Assembly: GCF_000337495.1 (NCBI RefSeq) | Contig: NZ_AOIS01000060.1 | Coordinates: forward strand, 17,606 to 81,083 | Direction of reading: 5' to 3' | DNA length: 63,478 nucleotides | From: Haloterrigena salina JCM 13891 | Lineage (GTDB): Archaea > Halobacteriota > Halobacteria > Halobacteriales > Natrialbaceae | In this document: piece after piece, positions 15,450 through 24,453 of the stretch | How the letters are laid out: every line of letters starts with the position of its first letter | Numbering within the stretch: the first letter of the stretch is position 1 | Notes under the pieces: generated by a model | What the model was told of the DNA's origin: nothing | What the model saw: the letters and a program-made list of their open reading frames with translations, nothing else | Database searches by the model: none | Translations under genes and position numbers: made by a program

Positions 15450-16565
15450 TCAGTTGGCCGGGGGTCGCTCCCCGAGCGTCAGCGAGATCGCGGTCTCGTC
15501 GCCGTAGCGCCAGCACTCGAGTTCGATCGTGTCTCCCGGGCTGGTCCGCAAGGCGAGGTGGCTCGAGAGCGCGTGGCGGTCGGGGATCGGCTCGCCGTCG
15601 ATGGCGTAGATGACGTCGCCCCCGACGGGGATCGAGTCGCGCGGGCGGGGCGTTGCGGCCCGGAGGACGCCGTCGGCCGGGTCGCCCGACTCGACGCCGG
15701 TGACGATGACGCCGGTCGCCTCGGGGAGGTCGTTGGCCTCGGCGATGTACCGGTCGACGGTCGCGAGGGTGATCCCCATGTAGGAGTGATCGTAGGTTCC
15801 GGTCTCGATCAGCGAGGGGACGACTCGACTCGCGACCGCCGACGGGATCGCGAAGCCGATGTTGTCCCCGCCGCCGGCGGTGATGACGCCGGCGACCTCG
15901 CCGTCTAGGTTGACCAGCGGCCCGCCGCTGTTGCCGGGGTTGACCGCGGCGTCGGTCTGGATCGCGTTCGAAAACGAGAACGTTCGGTCCGGCATGTCGA
16001 GCGTGCGATTGACGCCGCTGACGATTCCCTTCGACATGGAGCCCTCGAACCCGTAGGGGTTGCCGATCGCGAGCACCTCCTGACCGACGACGGAGCGCTC
16101 GGCGGCCAGTTCGAGGGGCGTCGCCTCGTCGGGGACGTGATCGACCTTGAGGACGGCCAGGTCGCTGTAGAAGTCGGCGCCGACGATTTTGGTGGCCGAC
16201 CAGTCGCCGTTGATGTACTGGAGGTCGACGCTGTCGGCGCCGGCGACGACGTGCTCGTTCGTGACGAGGTGGGAGTCGTCGACGAGAAAGCCCGAGCCCT
16301 GGCCGCCGCTCCCGTCGCCACCGTACGGGCTTCCGGCGCCCATCGCCCGCACCTGTGCGACCGAGTTGATGACCGCCTCGTAGACGTCGGTGTACGTCGA
16401 GCCGTCCGCGCGCTTGTCCGGATCGATCTCCCGCGAAACCGAGTGCGAGGACGAGCCCTCCATCGAGTCGCTCGAGGTGGGTTGGGCGCAGCCGGCGACG
16501 GCGCCGACGAGGCCGGTACCGGCGAGCGCGAGGAACTCGCGACGGTCCGGGGTGTGTCCGTTCAT
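15450..16565 (-). CDS. HtrA/DegP-like serine protease lipoprotein
   Basis: The 371-residue protein starts with a Tat region (DRREFLALAG) and a lipobox (AVAGC), so it is probably anchored outside the membrane. The chymotrypsin-fold protease domain shows the triad H105 (VTNEHVV), D135 (YSDLAVLK) and S213 (NPGNSGGPL). A PDZ domain fills the C-terminus, with VIYAIDGEPIPDRHAL as its typical segment. Such S1C proteases degrade or refold damaged exported proteins. The ATG at 16565 is followed directly by the Tat signal, which fixes the start. Confidence 0.93.
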   Translation of the reverse strand: MNGHTPDRREFLALAGTGLVGAVAGCAQPTSSDSMEGSSSHSVSREIDPDKRADGSTYTDVYEAVINSVAQVRAMGAGSPYGGDGSGGQGSGFLVDDSHLVTNEHVVAGADSVDLQYINGDWSATKIVGADFYSDLAVLKVDHVPDEATPLELAAERSVVGQEVLAIGNPYGFEGSMSKGIVSGVNRTLDMPDRTFSFSNAIQTDAAVNPGNSGGPLVNLDGEVAGVITAGGGDNIGFAIPSAVASRVVPSLIETGTYDHSYMGITLATVDRYIAEANDLPEATGVIVTGVESGDPADGVLRAATPRPRDSIPVGGDVIYAIDGEPIPDRHALSSHLALRTSPGDTIELECWRYGDETAISLTLGERPPAN

Positions 16566-16737
16566 AGGCGAGGCTAGCACTCGATCTATTTGAACGTCCG
16601 GGCCACTTGAGAGTCCGTTTATCAATACACTATCTCGAGAGGAAATGACGTGCCGGCTGCGAGAGCGATCCGAGCGACGCCGTCCCCGACGGGCCGAAGG
16701 GAAAACGTGTTACCCGCGGCCGCCCGATTCCCGTGAT

Positions 16738-18111
16738 ATGATCACGGAAGACGCCCGCGCGCTGCTCGAGACGGGGCCGGTCTGTGACTCCTGTCTCGGT
16801 CGCCCCTTCGCCGAGCGGAGCTTCGGACTGACCAACGCCGAGCGCGGCCGGGCGCTGCGGACGACGATCGCGATGGAAGACGACGCCGACTTCGAGCCCG
16901 ACGAGCCCGCCGACTGCTGGGTCTGCGAGGGGTACTCGGGCACCGTCGACGCGATCGCCGAGACCGTCGTCGACGCCCTCGAGGACGCCGACTTCGCGAC
17001 CTACCAGGTCGGAAGCCGCGTCCCGCCGCTGGTCGAGGAAAACGACCGGCTCCTCCGGGAGGACGCCGGCCTCGAGCCGGACGTCGGCGAGTCGTTCAAG
17101 CGCGAGGTCAACCGCGAGGTCGGCCGTCGCGTCGGCGCGAAGACCGGCACCGACGTCGACTTCGACCGCCCCGACGTCCTCGCGATCGTCGACCTCGCGG
17201 CGTTCGATCCTCTCGAGGCCCTCGAGTCGGAATCGGTCACGGGCCACGCGGTCGACGTTCAGCTCAACCCCGCCTTCGTCTACGGCCGGTACCGCAAACT
17301 CGAGCGGGACATTCCCCAGACAGAGTGGCCGTGCCGGGAGTGTGGCGGCAGCGGAACCCAGTTGAGCGACGACGGCGAGGAACCCTGCGACTACTGCGGC
17401 GGCTCGGGCTACATGTACGATACCAGCGTCGAACAGGTCGTCCGTCCCCACGTCGTCGACGCCATGGACGGCGACGAGGGGACCTTCCACGGCGCCGGCC
17501 GCGAGGACGTCGACGCCCGGATGCTCGAGGAGGGCCGTCCGTTCGTCCTCGAGGTCAAACGGCCCAAGATTCGCGACCCGGACCCGAAGACCCTCGAGCG
17601 CGAGATCAACGCGGCCGCCGAAGGGAGCGTCGAGGTCGAGGGGCTCCGACTCGCGACCTACGAGATGGTCGAGCGCGTCAAGGAACACGACGCGAGCAAG
17701 CGCTACCGCGCCGACGTCGAGTTCGCCGAGCCGGTCGACGAGGCCGACTTCGAGGCCGCCCTCGAGGAACTGACGGGAACGACCGTTCAGCAGGATACGC
17801 CCCAGCGCGTCGACCACCGGCGGGCCGACCTCACCCGCGAGCGGACCGTCTACGACATCGACGGCGAGTTGGCGTCGCCGACCGAGGCCGAGGTCCGCCT
17901 CCACGGCGAAGGCGGCCTCTACGTGAAGGAGCTGATCAGCAGCGACGACGGCCGCACGGAACCGAGTCTGGCCGGCCTGCTCGAGACCGACGCCGAGGTC
18001 ACGGCGCTGGACGTCTTCGGCGTCGAGGGTGAGGAGGAACCGTTCGAACTCGAGGAGTACTTCCTCGACGAGCCGCGGGACGACGGCGAGGCGGCCGCGA
18101 CGGACGTCTGA
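16738..18111 (+). CDS. pus10: tRNA pseudouridine(54/55) synthase Pus10
   Basis: The 457-residue product has an N-terminal four-Cys zinc site (C16, C19, C60, C63), a THUMP-like region and the catalytic domain with D257 in GREDVDARML. Archaeal Pus10 makes pseudouridine at positions 54 and 55 of tRNA. Between THUMP and catalytic domains sits a second Cys cluster at C199, C202, C217 and C220. Its two CxxCGGSG motifs resemble a DnaJ-type zinc finger and appear to be an insertion. The gene lies near trmY, which acts on the same nucleotide. The start at 16738 gives the expected MITEDARALLETGPVC. Confidence 0.93.
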   Translation: MITEDARALLETGPVCDSCLGRPFAERSFGLTNAERGRALRTTIAMEDDADFEPDEPADCWVCEGYSGTVDAIAETVVDALEDADFATYQVGSRVPPLVEENDRLLREDAGLEPDVGESFKREVNREVGRRVGAKTGTDVDFDRPDVLAIVDLAAFDPLEALESESVTGHAVDVQLNPAFVYGRYRKLERDIPQTEWPCRECGGSGTQLSDDGEEPCDYCGGSGYMYDTSVEQVVRPHVVDAMDGDEGTFHGAGREDVDARMLEEGRPFVLEVKRPKIRDPDPKTLEREINAAAEGSVEVEGLRLATYEMVERVKEHDASKRYRADVEFAEPVDEADFEAALEELTGTTVQQDTPQRVDHRRADLTRERTVYDIDGELASPTEAEVRLHGEGGLYVKELISSDDGRTEPSLAGLLETDAEVTALDVFGVEGEEEPFELEEYFLDEPRDDGEAAATDV

Positions 18112-18194
18112 CGGGAGCGGACCAACAACGATTTTTCTTCGCGTCGCGACCGAACAGCGCAACGGTTTAGCCGTCGGCGACGGATCTGCGGGGT

Positions 18195-18938
18195 ATGCCA
18201 TTCGGCGTCGACGAAGCCGGTAAGGGACCCGCGCTCGGGTCGATGTTCGCCGCGGCGGTCCACTGCGAGGACCCCGCGGCGCTCCCCGACGGAATCGCGG
18301 ACTCCAAACGACTCGCGCCCGAGCGCCGCGAGGAACTGGCGGCGACGATCCGCGAGGACGACCGCGTTCGCGTCGGCGTCGCGGAGATCTCGCCCGCGCG
18401 CATCGACGACCCGGAGACGGACATGAACTCGCTTGCCGTCACAGCCCACGCCGAGGCGATTGGGGACGCGCTCGCGGGGCTCGACTTCGAACCGGGCGGA
18501 TCCGACGCCGACACGCTCGAGGCCGACGCCGTCGAGTCGGCTCCGATCACCGGACTCTGCGACGCCTGCGACACCGACGAGGACCGCTTCGCTCGCCGCG
18601 TCAGGGAGGCCTGTACGTCCCTCCCGTCGACGCCGGACTCGCTTTCGGACGCCCTCGAGATCGAGGCCCGCCACGGCGCCGACGACGAGTCGCCGATCGT
18701 CGGCGCGGCCAGCGTCGTCGCCAAGGTCGAACGCGACGCCCACGTCGCCGCCCTCGCGGACCGCATCGACGAGTACGAGTCCGTCGGCAGCGGCTACCCG
18801 AGCGATCCGAACACCCGCGAGTTCCTCGCGTCCTACGTCGACGAGCGCGGCGAGCTCCCCCCGTTCGCGCGGGAGTCGTGGTCGACCTGCGAGGACCTGC
18901 TCGCCGAGGCCCAGCAGACGGGACTCGGCGAGTTCTGA
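18195..18938 (+). CDS. rnhB: ribonuclease HII
   Basis: The 247-residue enzyme removes ribonucleotides and RNA primers from RNA-DNA hybrids. The start FGVDEAGKGPALG contains catalytic D6 and E7, and DSKRL (D36) follows. The segment GAASVVAKVERD and the C-terminal GSGYPSDPNTREFL are typical of archaeal RNase HII. The length is slightly greater than most, from an acidic insertion around residues 95-135. It lies 83 bases after pus10 on the same strand. Confidence 0.93.
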   Translation: MPFGVDEAGKGPALGSMFAAAVHCEDPAALPDGIADSKRLAPERREELAATIREDDRVRVGVAEISPARIDDPETDMNSLAVTAHAEAIGDALAGLDFEPGGSDADTLEADAVESAPITGLCDACDTDEDRFARRVREACTSLPSTPDSLSDALEIEARHGADDESPIVGAASVVAKVERDAHVAALADRIDEYESVGSGYPSDPNTREFLASYVDERGELPPFARESWSTCEDLLAEAQQTGLGEF

Positions 18939-19046
18939 GCGCCGAGCCGTGCCGCTCGAGACGATCGCTGGTGATCGGTCCGGGCCGGAGAAATCTACCG
19001 TTCCATATTCGTAACTATTTAATTCACCAGGTATGATATAATCGCC

Positions 19047-19280
19047 GTGTTTCGATCGATCATCGTCGGGATTGGGGACGTACTGCTCGGACGACTGCTC
19101 GTCGTTCTCATGTTGGGCGTGCCGGTGTTCGGCGTCGCGTTCGTGTTGGCGTTCGGAACGGACGCTCTCGTATCGCTCGGCCTCTCGAGAGGAGTCGCCG
19201 GCACGATCACTGCGACGATAGCCACTGTGGGAAGTATCGCCGGATTGGCTGCGTTCGCCCACTATCTGATCGACTGGTAG
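19047..19280 (+). CDS. small membrane protein
   Basis: The 77-residue product from a GTG has two strong hydrophobic segments (about residues 15-37 and 50-72) and a short basic turn between them. The upstream sequence GGTATGATATAATC contains a good TATA box about 20 bases before the start, so a nearly leaderless transcript is likely. It is not related to its neighbours by sequence. The function is unknown. Confidence 0.6.
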   Translation: MFRSIIVGIGDVLLGRLLVVLMLGVPVFGVAFVLAFGTDALVSLGLSRGVAGTITATIATVGSIAGLAAFAHYLIDW

Positions 19281-19351
19281 CGACGCCTCTCGTTTGGGGA
19301 CGTCGCCGACCTGTCGACCGTTTTATGCGCGACGGCTACGCAGCATCGAGC

Positions 19352-20365
19352 ATGCTCGACGTGGTCGGCCTGCTCGCGCTCGCCGCCGTCGGAACGGCCG
19401 TCGTCTGGAAGGGAAGCACGTGGCTCGAGACGTCCGCGAACCGCCTCGCGACGGGCTACGGCGTGCCGGCGGTCGTCCAGGGGGCGATCATCGCTGCCGC
19501 GGGCTCGAGCATGCCAGAACTGGTGAGCGTGCTCGTCTCGACGCTGTTACACGGCGAGTTCGAGATCGGTATCGGGACGATCGTCGGTTCCGCGGTGTTT
19601 AATCTGCTGGCGATCCCGGCCGTGTCGGTCCTCGCGGCCGACGGCGACGGGATGTCGACGGGTCGGGAGCTGGTGTACAAGGAGGCGCTGTTCTACATGC
19701 TCGCGGTCGCCTCCCTGCTGTTGACGTTCTCGCTGGCGGTCATCTACTATCCGGCCGCGGGCGCGGGGCTCCAGGGGAATGTCACGCGGCCGCTCGCGCT
19801 GTTTCCGCTGGTCCTGTACGGACTCTACGTCTTCACCCAGTACCTGGACACCACCGAGGACGAGACGGCGGCGGACACCGACGTCGCCATCGGGCGGGCC
19901 TGGCTCTGGTTCGGGCTCGGGCTGGTACTGATCATCGTCGGCGTCGAGGGGCTGGTCCGGGCCGCGGTCGGGCTGGGCGACGCCTTCGGCACCCCCGCGT
20001 TCCTCTGGGGGATGACCGTCGTCGCCGCTGGCTCGAGCGTCCCCGACGCGTTCGTCAGCGTCGCCGCCGCCCGGTCAGGGCGGTCCGCGGTCAGCCTCGC
20101 GAACGTGCTGGGGAGCAACGTCTTCGACTTGCTCGTCGCGGTGCCGGCGGGCGTGCTGGTCGCCGGCACCCTGTCGATCACCTTCACGCATATCGTCCCG
20201 ATGATGGGCTTTCTGATCCTCGCGACGATCGTCTTTTTCACCATTATCCGAACCGATATGCTGCTCTCGGAACGCGAGGCGCAGTTGTTGCTCGGTCTCT
20301 ATGGCCTGTTCGTCGTCTGGCTGGTCCTCGAGAGCGTCGGCGTGACGACCGTCGTCCCGACGTGA
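19352..20365 (+). CDS. calcium/sodium antiporter family membrane protein
   Basis: The product of about 337 residues has around ten membrane segments in two inverted halves, the layout of CaCA cation/Ca2+ exchangers. The alpha-1 repeat reads AAAGSSMPELVSVL and the alpha-2 repeat VAAGSSVPDAFVSV. The canonical GTSLPE is altered in both, and the second ion ligand is Asp instead of Glu. A hydrophilic loop (residues about 160-180) separates the halves, as in the YrbG group. The ATG at 19352 gives a clean first helix; an ATG at 19325 is an alternative. It probably exports Ca2+ against an Na+ or H+ gradient. Confidence 0.85.
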   Translation: MLDVVGLLALAAVGTAVVWKGSTWLETSANRLATGYGVPAVVQGAIIAAAGSSMPELVSVLVSTLLHGEFEIGIGTIVGSAVFNLLAIPAVSVLAADGDGMSTGRELVYKEALFYMLAVASLLLTFSLAVIYYPAAGAGLQGNVTRPLALFPLVLYGLYVFTQYLDTTEDETAADTDVAIGRAWLWFGLGLVLIIVGVEGLVRAAVGLGDAFGTPAFLWGMTVVAAGSSVPDAFVSVAAARSGRSAVSLANVLGSNVFDLLVAVPAGVLVAGTLSITFTHIVPMMGFLILATIVFFTIIRTDMLLSEREAQLLLGLYGLFVVWLVLESVGVTTVVPT

Positions 20366-20462
20366 GACGTGGGAGGTGACTCGACGAGAGCCCCGCCGAC
20401 GTCCCGCTGCATTTGCAGGCGCCCCGCTCTTGCCGTTGGCCGGATCAATTGCAGTGTTCGAT

Positions 20463-20570
20463 ATGCCAGTCTGTACTAACTGCGAGAACCCCGTTTCTCT
20501 CGACTTCGAGCGCGCCTACGGCGACGACGGAACGGTCGAGTGGTGTCCGCGGTGTCGAGACCGAGCGTGA
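20463..20570 (+). CDS. 35-residue zinc-ribbon protein
   Basis: A very short gene encodes MPVCTNCENPVSLDFERAYG and a closing C-P-R-C-R-D-R-A. Two C-x2-C pairs 24 residues apart make a minimal zinc ribbon. The layout resembles small haloarchaeal zinc proteins such as DUF7563, but the assignment is tentative. It has a clean ATG after a short leader. The role is unknown. Confidence 0.55.
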   Translation: MPVCTNCENPVSLDFERAYGDDGTVEWCPRCRDRA

Positions 20571-20765
20571 ACGCGGGCGACCTGTTCCTGCCAACACCAC
20601 AACTGCTTCTCGTCGGTGTCAAGCGAAGCATCGGCTAGCCGGTTCGCGTCTCGAGTGAGCTGCACAGGACACAGTCTTTCACCGCACGTCTCTACGTCAG
20701 GAGTCGAAGGTCCTCGAGTGGTACCGATACCCGTTGAAAGCCGATAGCCGCTGAAAACCGACCTC

Positions 20766-20780
20766 CGTTAAAAAGACCGC
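20766..20780 (-). terminator. possible terminator of the secF-secD operon
   Basis: On the minus strand a run of five T follows a GC-rich segment about 25 bases after the secD stop codon. T-tracts at this distance commonly end archaeal transcripts. No strong stem is visible, so the call is weak. Confidence 0.3.
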
Positions 20781-20796
20781 TGCGTGTCTGTCTGCG

Positions 20797-22422
20797 CTAC
20801 TTGTCCGTCAGCAGCCGCTGGAGGATGTCCCCGTAGGCGGGCCGGGTGATGAGCACGCCGACGAGCACGCCGAGGATGGTGATGATGGCGAACCCGCGCA
20901 GATCCCCGAGGCTCAGGACGGCCAGTGGCGACATGGCGATGATCGTCGTCGCCGCGGCGGCGCCGATGACCCAGAACGCCTTCCGGAAGCGGGATTCGAA
21001 CACCCGCCTCGAGCTGACGTCGCCTTGCTCCATCACCTCGTCGGCGATGATGACGAGGTCGTCTACCCCGGTCCCGACCACGGCGATGAAGCCGGCGACG
21101 TGGGAGAGATCGAGCGGCATGCGTATCAGCGCCGCGAAGCCGAGCAGGATGAACACCTCAGACATCGCGGTGACGATCATCGGCGCGGCGACCCGCGGGT
21201 TTCGGTAGCGCAGGAAGACGACGCCGCTGACGGTGATCACCGCCAGCGCCCCGATCACCAGCGAGTAGAGCTTGAACTGTTCGGCCAGCGCCGGCGACAG
21301 CGAGTAGGTCTGGGCCTCGCCGAAGTCCAGCGGCGCGGGCAACGAACCGGACTGGAGGTTCACCGAGAGCGCCTGACCCTGCTGGGCGTTCTGTGCGCCC
21401 ATCTGGAACGTGGGGTCGTTCTCCCAGGAGCCGGCGCTCATCGAATTCGCGAGACGGGGACCCATGGAGTGGGCGTCGACGACTTCGCCGTCGATGACCG
21501 TGAGCAGACAGTACCGCTCTCCCTCGTGGTCGAAGTTGATGCTCTCGCCGTCGCCGCGGAGCCCACATTGCTGGACGCCGACGTTCGGGTCAGTGAAGCC
21601 GAGTTCGTTCAACCGCGACTGGAACTCCGGCGCGGCGTTGCTGTCAACCTGAACGGGAACGACTGTTTCCCCGGTTTCCTGATTGATTTCCGGCGGATCG
21701 ACCTTTGCAATATCGTCCCCGCTCAGGACCGTTTCGTTCGTGTGGTTGCCGTCCCCGGTCGGGTAGTAGGCCTGCACTTCGACGATCCCTCGCTCGGCGA
21801 GCAGTTCTCGAAGCTCGTCGGCGCCCATGTCCGGCGCCTCGGTGACGATGTAGTAGCCGCCGCCGAGCCTGGCCGATTCGTAGACGTTGCCGCCGGAGAG
21901 CCCCGCCGCGTTGATCCGCGACTGGATCGTATCGACCATCTGCTGGCGCGTCTCCGCCGTCACGCCCTCGCGGATGTCCTCGTCGGGATCGACCTCGACG
22001 CCGGCTTCGGCGAGCGCGGCGGCGAACTCTTCCTCGCTCACGTTCTCGGTGAACAGCTCGGCGTGGGCGTTTCCGTCGTCGTCGACGCTGACGCGGACGT
22101 TCCCCGTCTCGAGGCCGGTTTCGTCGTACAGCGTGCGCTCGATTTCGGTCAGCCGTGCCTGATCGACGCTGCCGTTATCCCTGACGGCGCCGGCGTCGAT
22201 GTCCTCGGCGGTCATCCCGGTGACGGGGGCGCTGATCCGCGTCCCGCCCTCGAGGTCGAGCCCGTACTCGAGGTTCGTCGCCCCGCTGTCTTGGGTCTCG
22301 ACGTAGTCGTTGCCCCCCATGACGCCGCCGGGGACGAACAGGGAGACCATCGAACCGGTGATGAAGACGACCAACAGCAGTAGCCGCCAGTGTTCCTTGA
22401 CGAACGCGACCGGACCGGTCAT
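20797..22422 (-). CDS. secD: protein-export membrane protein SecD
   Basis: The 541-residue protein has an N-terminal membrane helix (LLLLVVFITGSMVSLFVPG) and a large extracytoplasmic region with the GLDLEGGTRI motif. Five C-terminal helices include GFIAVVGTGVDDLVIIADE, the conserved SecD/F region. With SecF it uses the ion gradient to help pull exported proteins through the Sec channel. The start ATG overlaps the secF stop by four bases (ATGA), so the two are translationally coupled. Confidence 0.95.
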   Translation of the reverse strand: MTGPVAFVKEHWRLLLLVVFITGSMVSLFVPGGVMGGNDYVETQDSGATNLEYGLDLEGGTRISAPVTGMTAEDIDAGAVRDNGSVDQARLTEIERTLYDETGLETGNVRVSVDDDGNAHAELFTENVSEEEFAAALAEAGVEVDPDEDIREGVTAETRQQMVDTIQSRINAAGLSGGNVYESARLGGGYYIVTEAPDMGADELRELLAERGIVEVQAYYPTGDGNHTNETVLSGDDIAKVDPPEINQETGETVVPVQVDSNAAPEFQSRLNELGFTDPNVGVQQCGLRGDGESINFDHEGERYCLLTVIDGEVVDAHSMGPRLANSMSAGSWENDPTFQMGAQNAQQGQALSVNLQSGSLPAPLDFGEAQTYSLSPALAEQFKLYSLVIGALAVITVSGVVFLRYRNPRVAAPMIVTAMSEVFILLGFAALIRMPLDLSHVAGFIAVVGTGVDDLVIIADEVMEQGDVSSRRVFESRFRKAFWVIGAAAATTIIAMSPLAVLSLGDLRGFAIITILGVLVGVLITRPAYGDILQRLLTDK

Positions 22423-23303
22423 GATCGGATCCCCTCGAACTTGTACCAGCGAAGCAGACTCAGATTGAGCATGTAGGTGTTCATCAGGTCGGCCGCGAGC
22501 CCGACGAAGAGGACGATCCCGATCGACGAGAGCAACTTGACGCCGAACAGTCCCGCGGCGACGCCCATGACGAGCATCGCCGCCATCGACGTTACCGTCA
22601 TCGTGATCCCGGTGCGCATCGCGCGGTGGGTGCTCTCGTAGAAGTCACCCTGGCGACGCAGGATGTGGTTGTTCAACAGGATGTCGGAGTCGACCGAGTA
22701 CCCGATCAACATCAGCAAGGCGGCGACGGTCCCCAGCGACAGCGAGATGTCGGCGACCGTCATGAACGCAAGCGGGATCACCAGGTCCGAAAACGCGGAG
22801 AGGACGATGGCGATCGACGGCACGAACGTCCGGAACAGCAGGAAGGTAATGACGCTCATCCCGACGAAGGCCACGGCGACGCCCAGCAGCGCCGTCCGCT
22901 GGGTCCGTTCCCCGAAGCTCCCCGACACCGTCGACTCGAGTTGGACGATGTCCGCGTCGCCGTCCTGTTCCAAGTTCTGCTCGGCCTGCTGGCTCAGCGA
23001 CTCGAGGTCGGTCGAGGTGAACTGGACGACGTACTGGTTCTGGGAGTCGGGCGCGGAAACCGACTGAATCGACTCGGGTTCCTCGTCGAAGGCGTTCGCG
23101 ATCTCCTCCTGGGAGGAGGTCGTCTGAATAGTCAGTTCGGAACCGCCGGCGAAGTCCATCCCCAGCGGCACCGGCGCGCCCGTCATGAGGAACGTGCCGG
23201 TGAGAACGAGCAATGCAACCGCGAGTACCGCAAGCGGCACCGCCGCGAGTTGGCGGTTGCTGTACCGGGTGTAGGAACGGTCCGGTACGTCGAAATACCC
23301 CAT
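22419..23303 (-). CDS. secF: protein-export membrane protein SecF
   Basis: The 294-residue partner of SecD has one N-terminal helix, a periplasm-side loop opening with GMDFAGGSELTIQT, and five C-terminal helices. The latter contain LMLIGYSVDSDILLNNHI, the SecF counterpart of the conserved SecD motif. I prefer the ATG at 23303 (MGYFDVPDRSYTRYSN) to an upstream GTG at 23315. The gene order secF-secD is the one usual in haloarchaea. Its promoter lies in the 120-base divergent region shared with the gene at 23424. Confidence 0.95.
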   Translation of the reverse strand: MGYFDVPDRSYTRYSNRQLAAVPLAVLAVALLVLTGTFLMTGAPVPLGMDFAGGSELTIQTTSSQEEIANAFDEEPESIQSVSAPDSQNQYVVQFTSTDLESLSQQAEQNLEQDGDADIVQLESTVSGSFGERTQRTALLGVAVAFVGMSVITFLLFRTFVPSIAIVLSAFSDLVIPLAFMTVADISLSLGTVAALLMLIGYSVDSDILLNNHILRRQGDFYESTHRAMRTGITMTVTSMAAMLVMGVAAGLFGVKLLSSIGIVLFVGLAADLMNTYMLNLSLLRWYKFEGIRS

Positions 23304-23423
23304 ATACTTGATCACTGGCGGGCCCCTGAGGTAAGCCTTCTCAATTTATGCAGCATTTTCAACCGTATCGGGGGTGAGAAATACCGTAGGCTGAAGCCGC
23401 TCGAGGCCCTTCGGTCGGGTATC

Positions 23424-23756
23424 ATGACCGAGTCCGACCAGCGGTCCGGAGTCGCGGACGACCGGTCCGGTCGCTCCGACGCGACCGGCGCCGAACGCAT
23501 CGTGGTCTCGTACCCGGCCGCCCTCTCGGAGGCTGGCCGCCGGCAACTCGAGAAGCGATCGTTTCGATCGTACCTCCACAAAACCCACGACGAGGCCCGA
23601 GCGGGCGACGTCTGGGAGGAGTTCGTCGGCGTCGGCTGCGGGACCACGCGCGACGTGTCGCTGCGGATCGAACGCGTCGACGGTGGTGCCGAAGTCACCG
23701 ACGAAACGACGATTGGCTACGCGCCTCGCGACGACGGCGAACTCGAGGATCGGTGA
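23424..23756 (+). CDS. conserved haloarchaeal protein of unknown function
   Basis: The 110-residue product has an acidic, Arg-rich disordered start of about 25 residues. The compact domain after it begins ERIVVSYPAALSEAGRRQLE and continues with KTHDEARAGDVWEEFVGVGC and RIERVDGGAEVTDETTIGYA. It has no signal or membrane segment. I do not recognise a named family. It is divergent from secFD and convergent with the DUF5812 gene. Confidence 0.65.
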   Translation: MTESDQRSGVADDRSGRSDATGAERIVVSYPAALSEAGRRQLEKRSFRSYLHKTHDEARAGDVWEEFVGVGCGTTRDVSLRIERVDGGAEVTDETTIGYAPRDDGELEDR

Positions 23757-23804
23757 CGTTCAGGATCGAACTGCGCGAACCGAGAGCGTGGCCAAGCGAG
23801 CGCT

Positions 23805-24278
23805 TCAGTCGGGCAGGTACCGCACGCTCAACACGCCGTCGTCGGCCGACCGGCGGACCTCGACGCGGACCGCCTCGAGTCGGGCCGCCCGAGCGATGGT
23901 CTCCTCGTCCTCGAGGATGTCCTGGGCCGCCGACTCCACTTCGGCTTCGGGAACGCGGAAGACGTGGATCTCGCCGGTGCCGGCTCGCTCCTCTTGAATC
24001 AGGTCGCCGACGTCGGCGTCGGCGGCCAACTCCGTCGCGTGCTGGGTCGGCGCGAGGTCGCTGTCGACCAGTTCGATCGACCGTCGGTCGGCGACGTCGA
24101 CCACCTGCCAGGTGACCTCCAGTGGCGGCTCGGGGGCGACGGTCGCCTCGATGACGTCGTGGACCTCGAGGCCGGGGTTCGAGCCGAGCGTGTGGACCTG
24201 TGCGGTCTCGACGTCGCGGACGACGGCCGACTCGCTCTCGGCGTGGGTGACGACGAACGTGCTCGTCTGTTCGGTCAT
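23805..24278 (-). CDS. DUF5812 family protein
   Basis: The 157-residue protein matches the haloarchaeal family DUF5812 as I remember it: TFVVTHAESESAVVRDV, QVHTLGSNPGL, a TWQVVDV segment, EIHVFRVP, and a C-terminal AARLEAVRVEVR. The N-terminal half looks like a small beta-barrel, perhaps nucleic-acid binding, and the rest alpha/beta. The biological role is unknown. The ATG at 24278 matches the family start and removes a basic extension. Confidence 0.8.
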   Translation of the reverse strand: MTEQTSTFVVTHAESESAVVRDVETAQVHTLGSNPGLEVHDVIEATVAPEPPLEVTWQVVDVADRRSIELVDSDLAPTQHATELAADADVGDLIQEERAGTGEIHVFRVPEAEVESAAQDILEDEETIARAARLEAVRVEVRRSADDGVLSVRYLPD

Positions 24279-24453
24279 GGACTGCCGTAGGCGGGGGTCG
24301 GGTTTCGGGGTTTCGGCTTTCGACCGAGACGGGCGACGGGCGCCACTCGCCGACTGCAGCGCTCGCGACGGATCCATTCACTCAGTTCATCAAAACTCAG
24401 ATGTACGTGAAAATGACGTGAAGTCAACCGTATCCGTCCCCAATTGCCACCGT

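Noticed and set aside
16630..18201. Minus-strand open frame of 523 codons opposite pus10
   Set aside because: It is the antisense shadow of pus10 and has no independent start, signal or domain.
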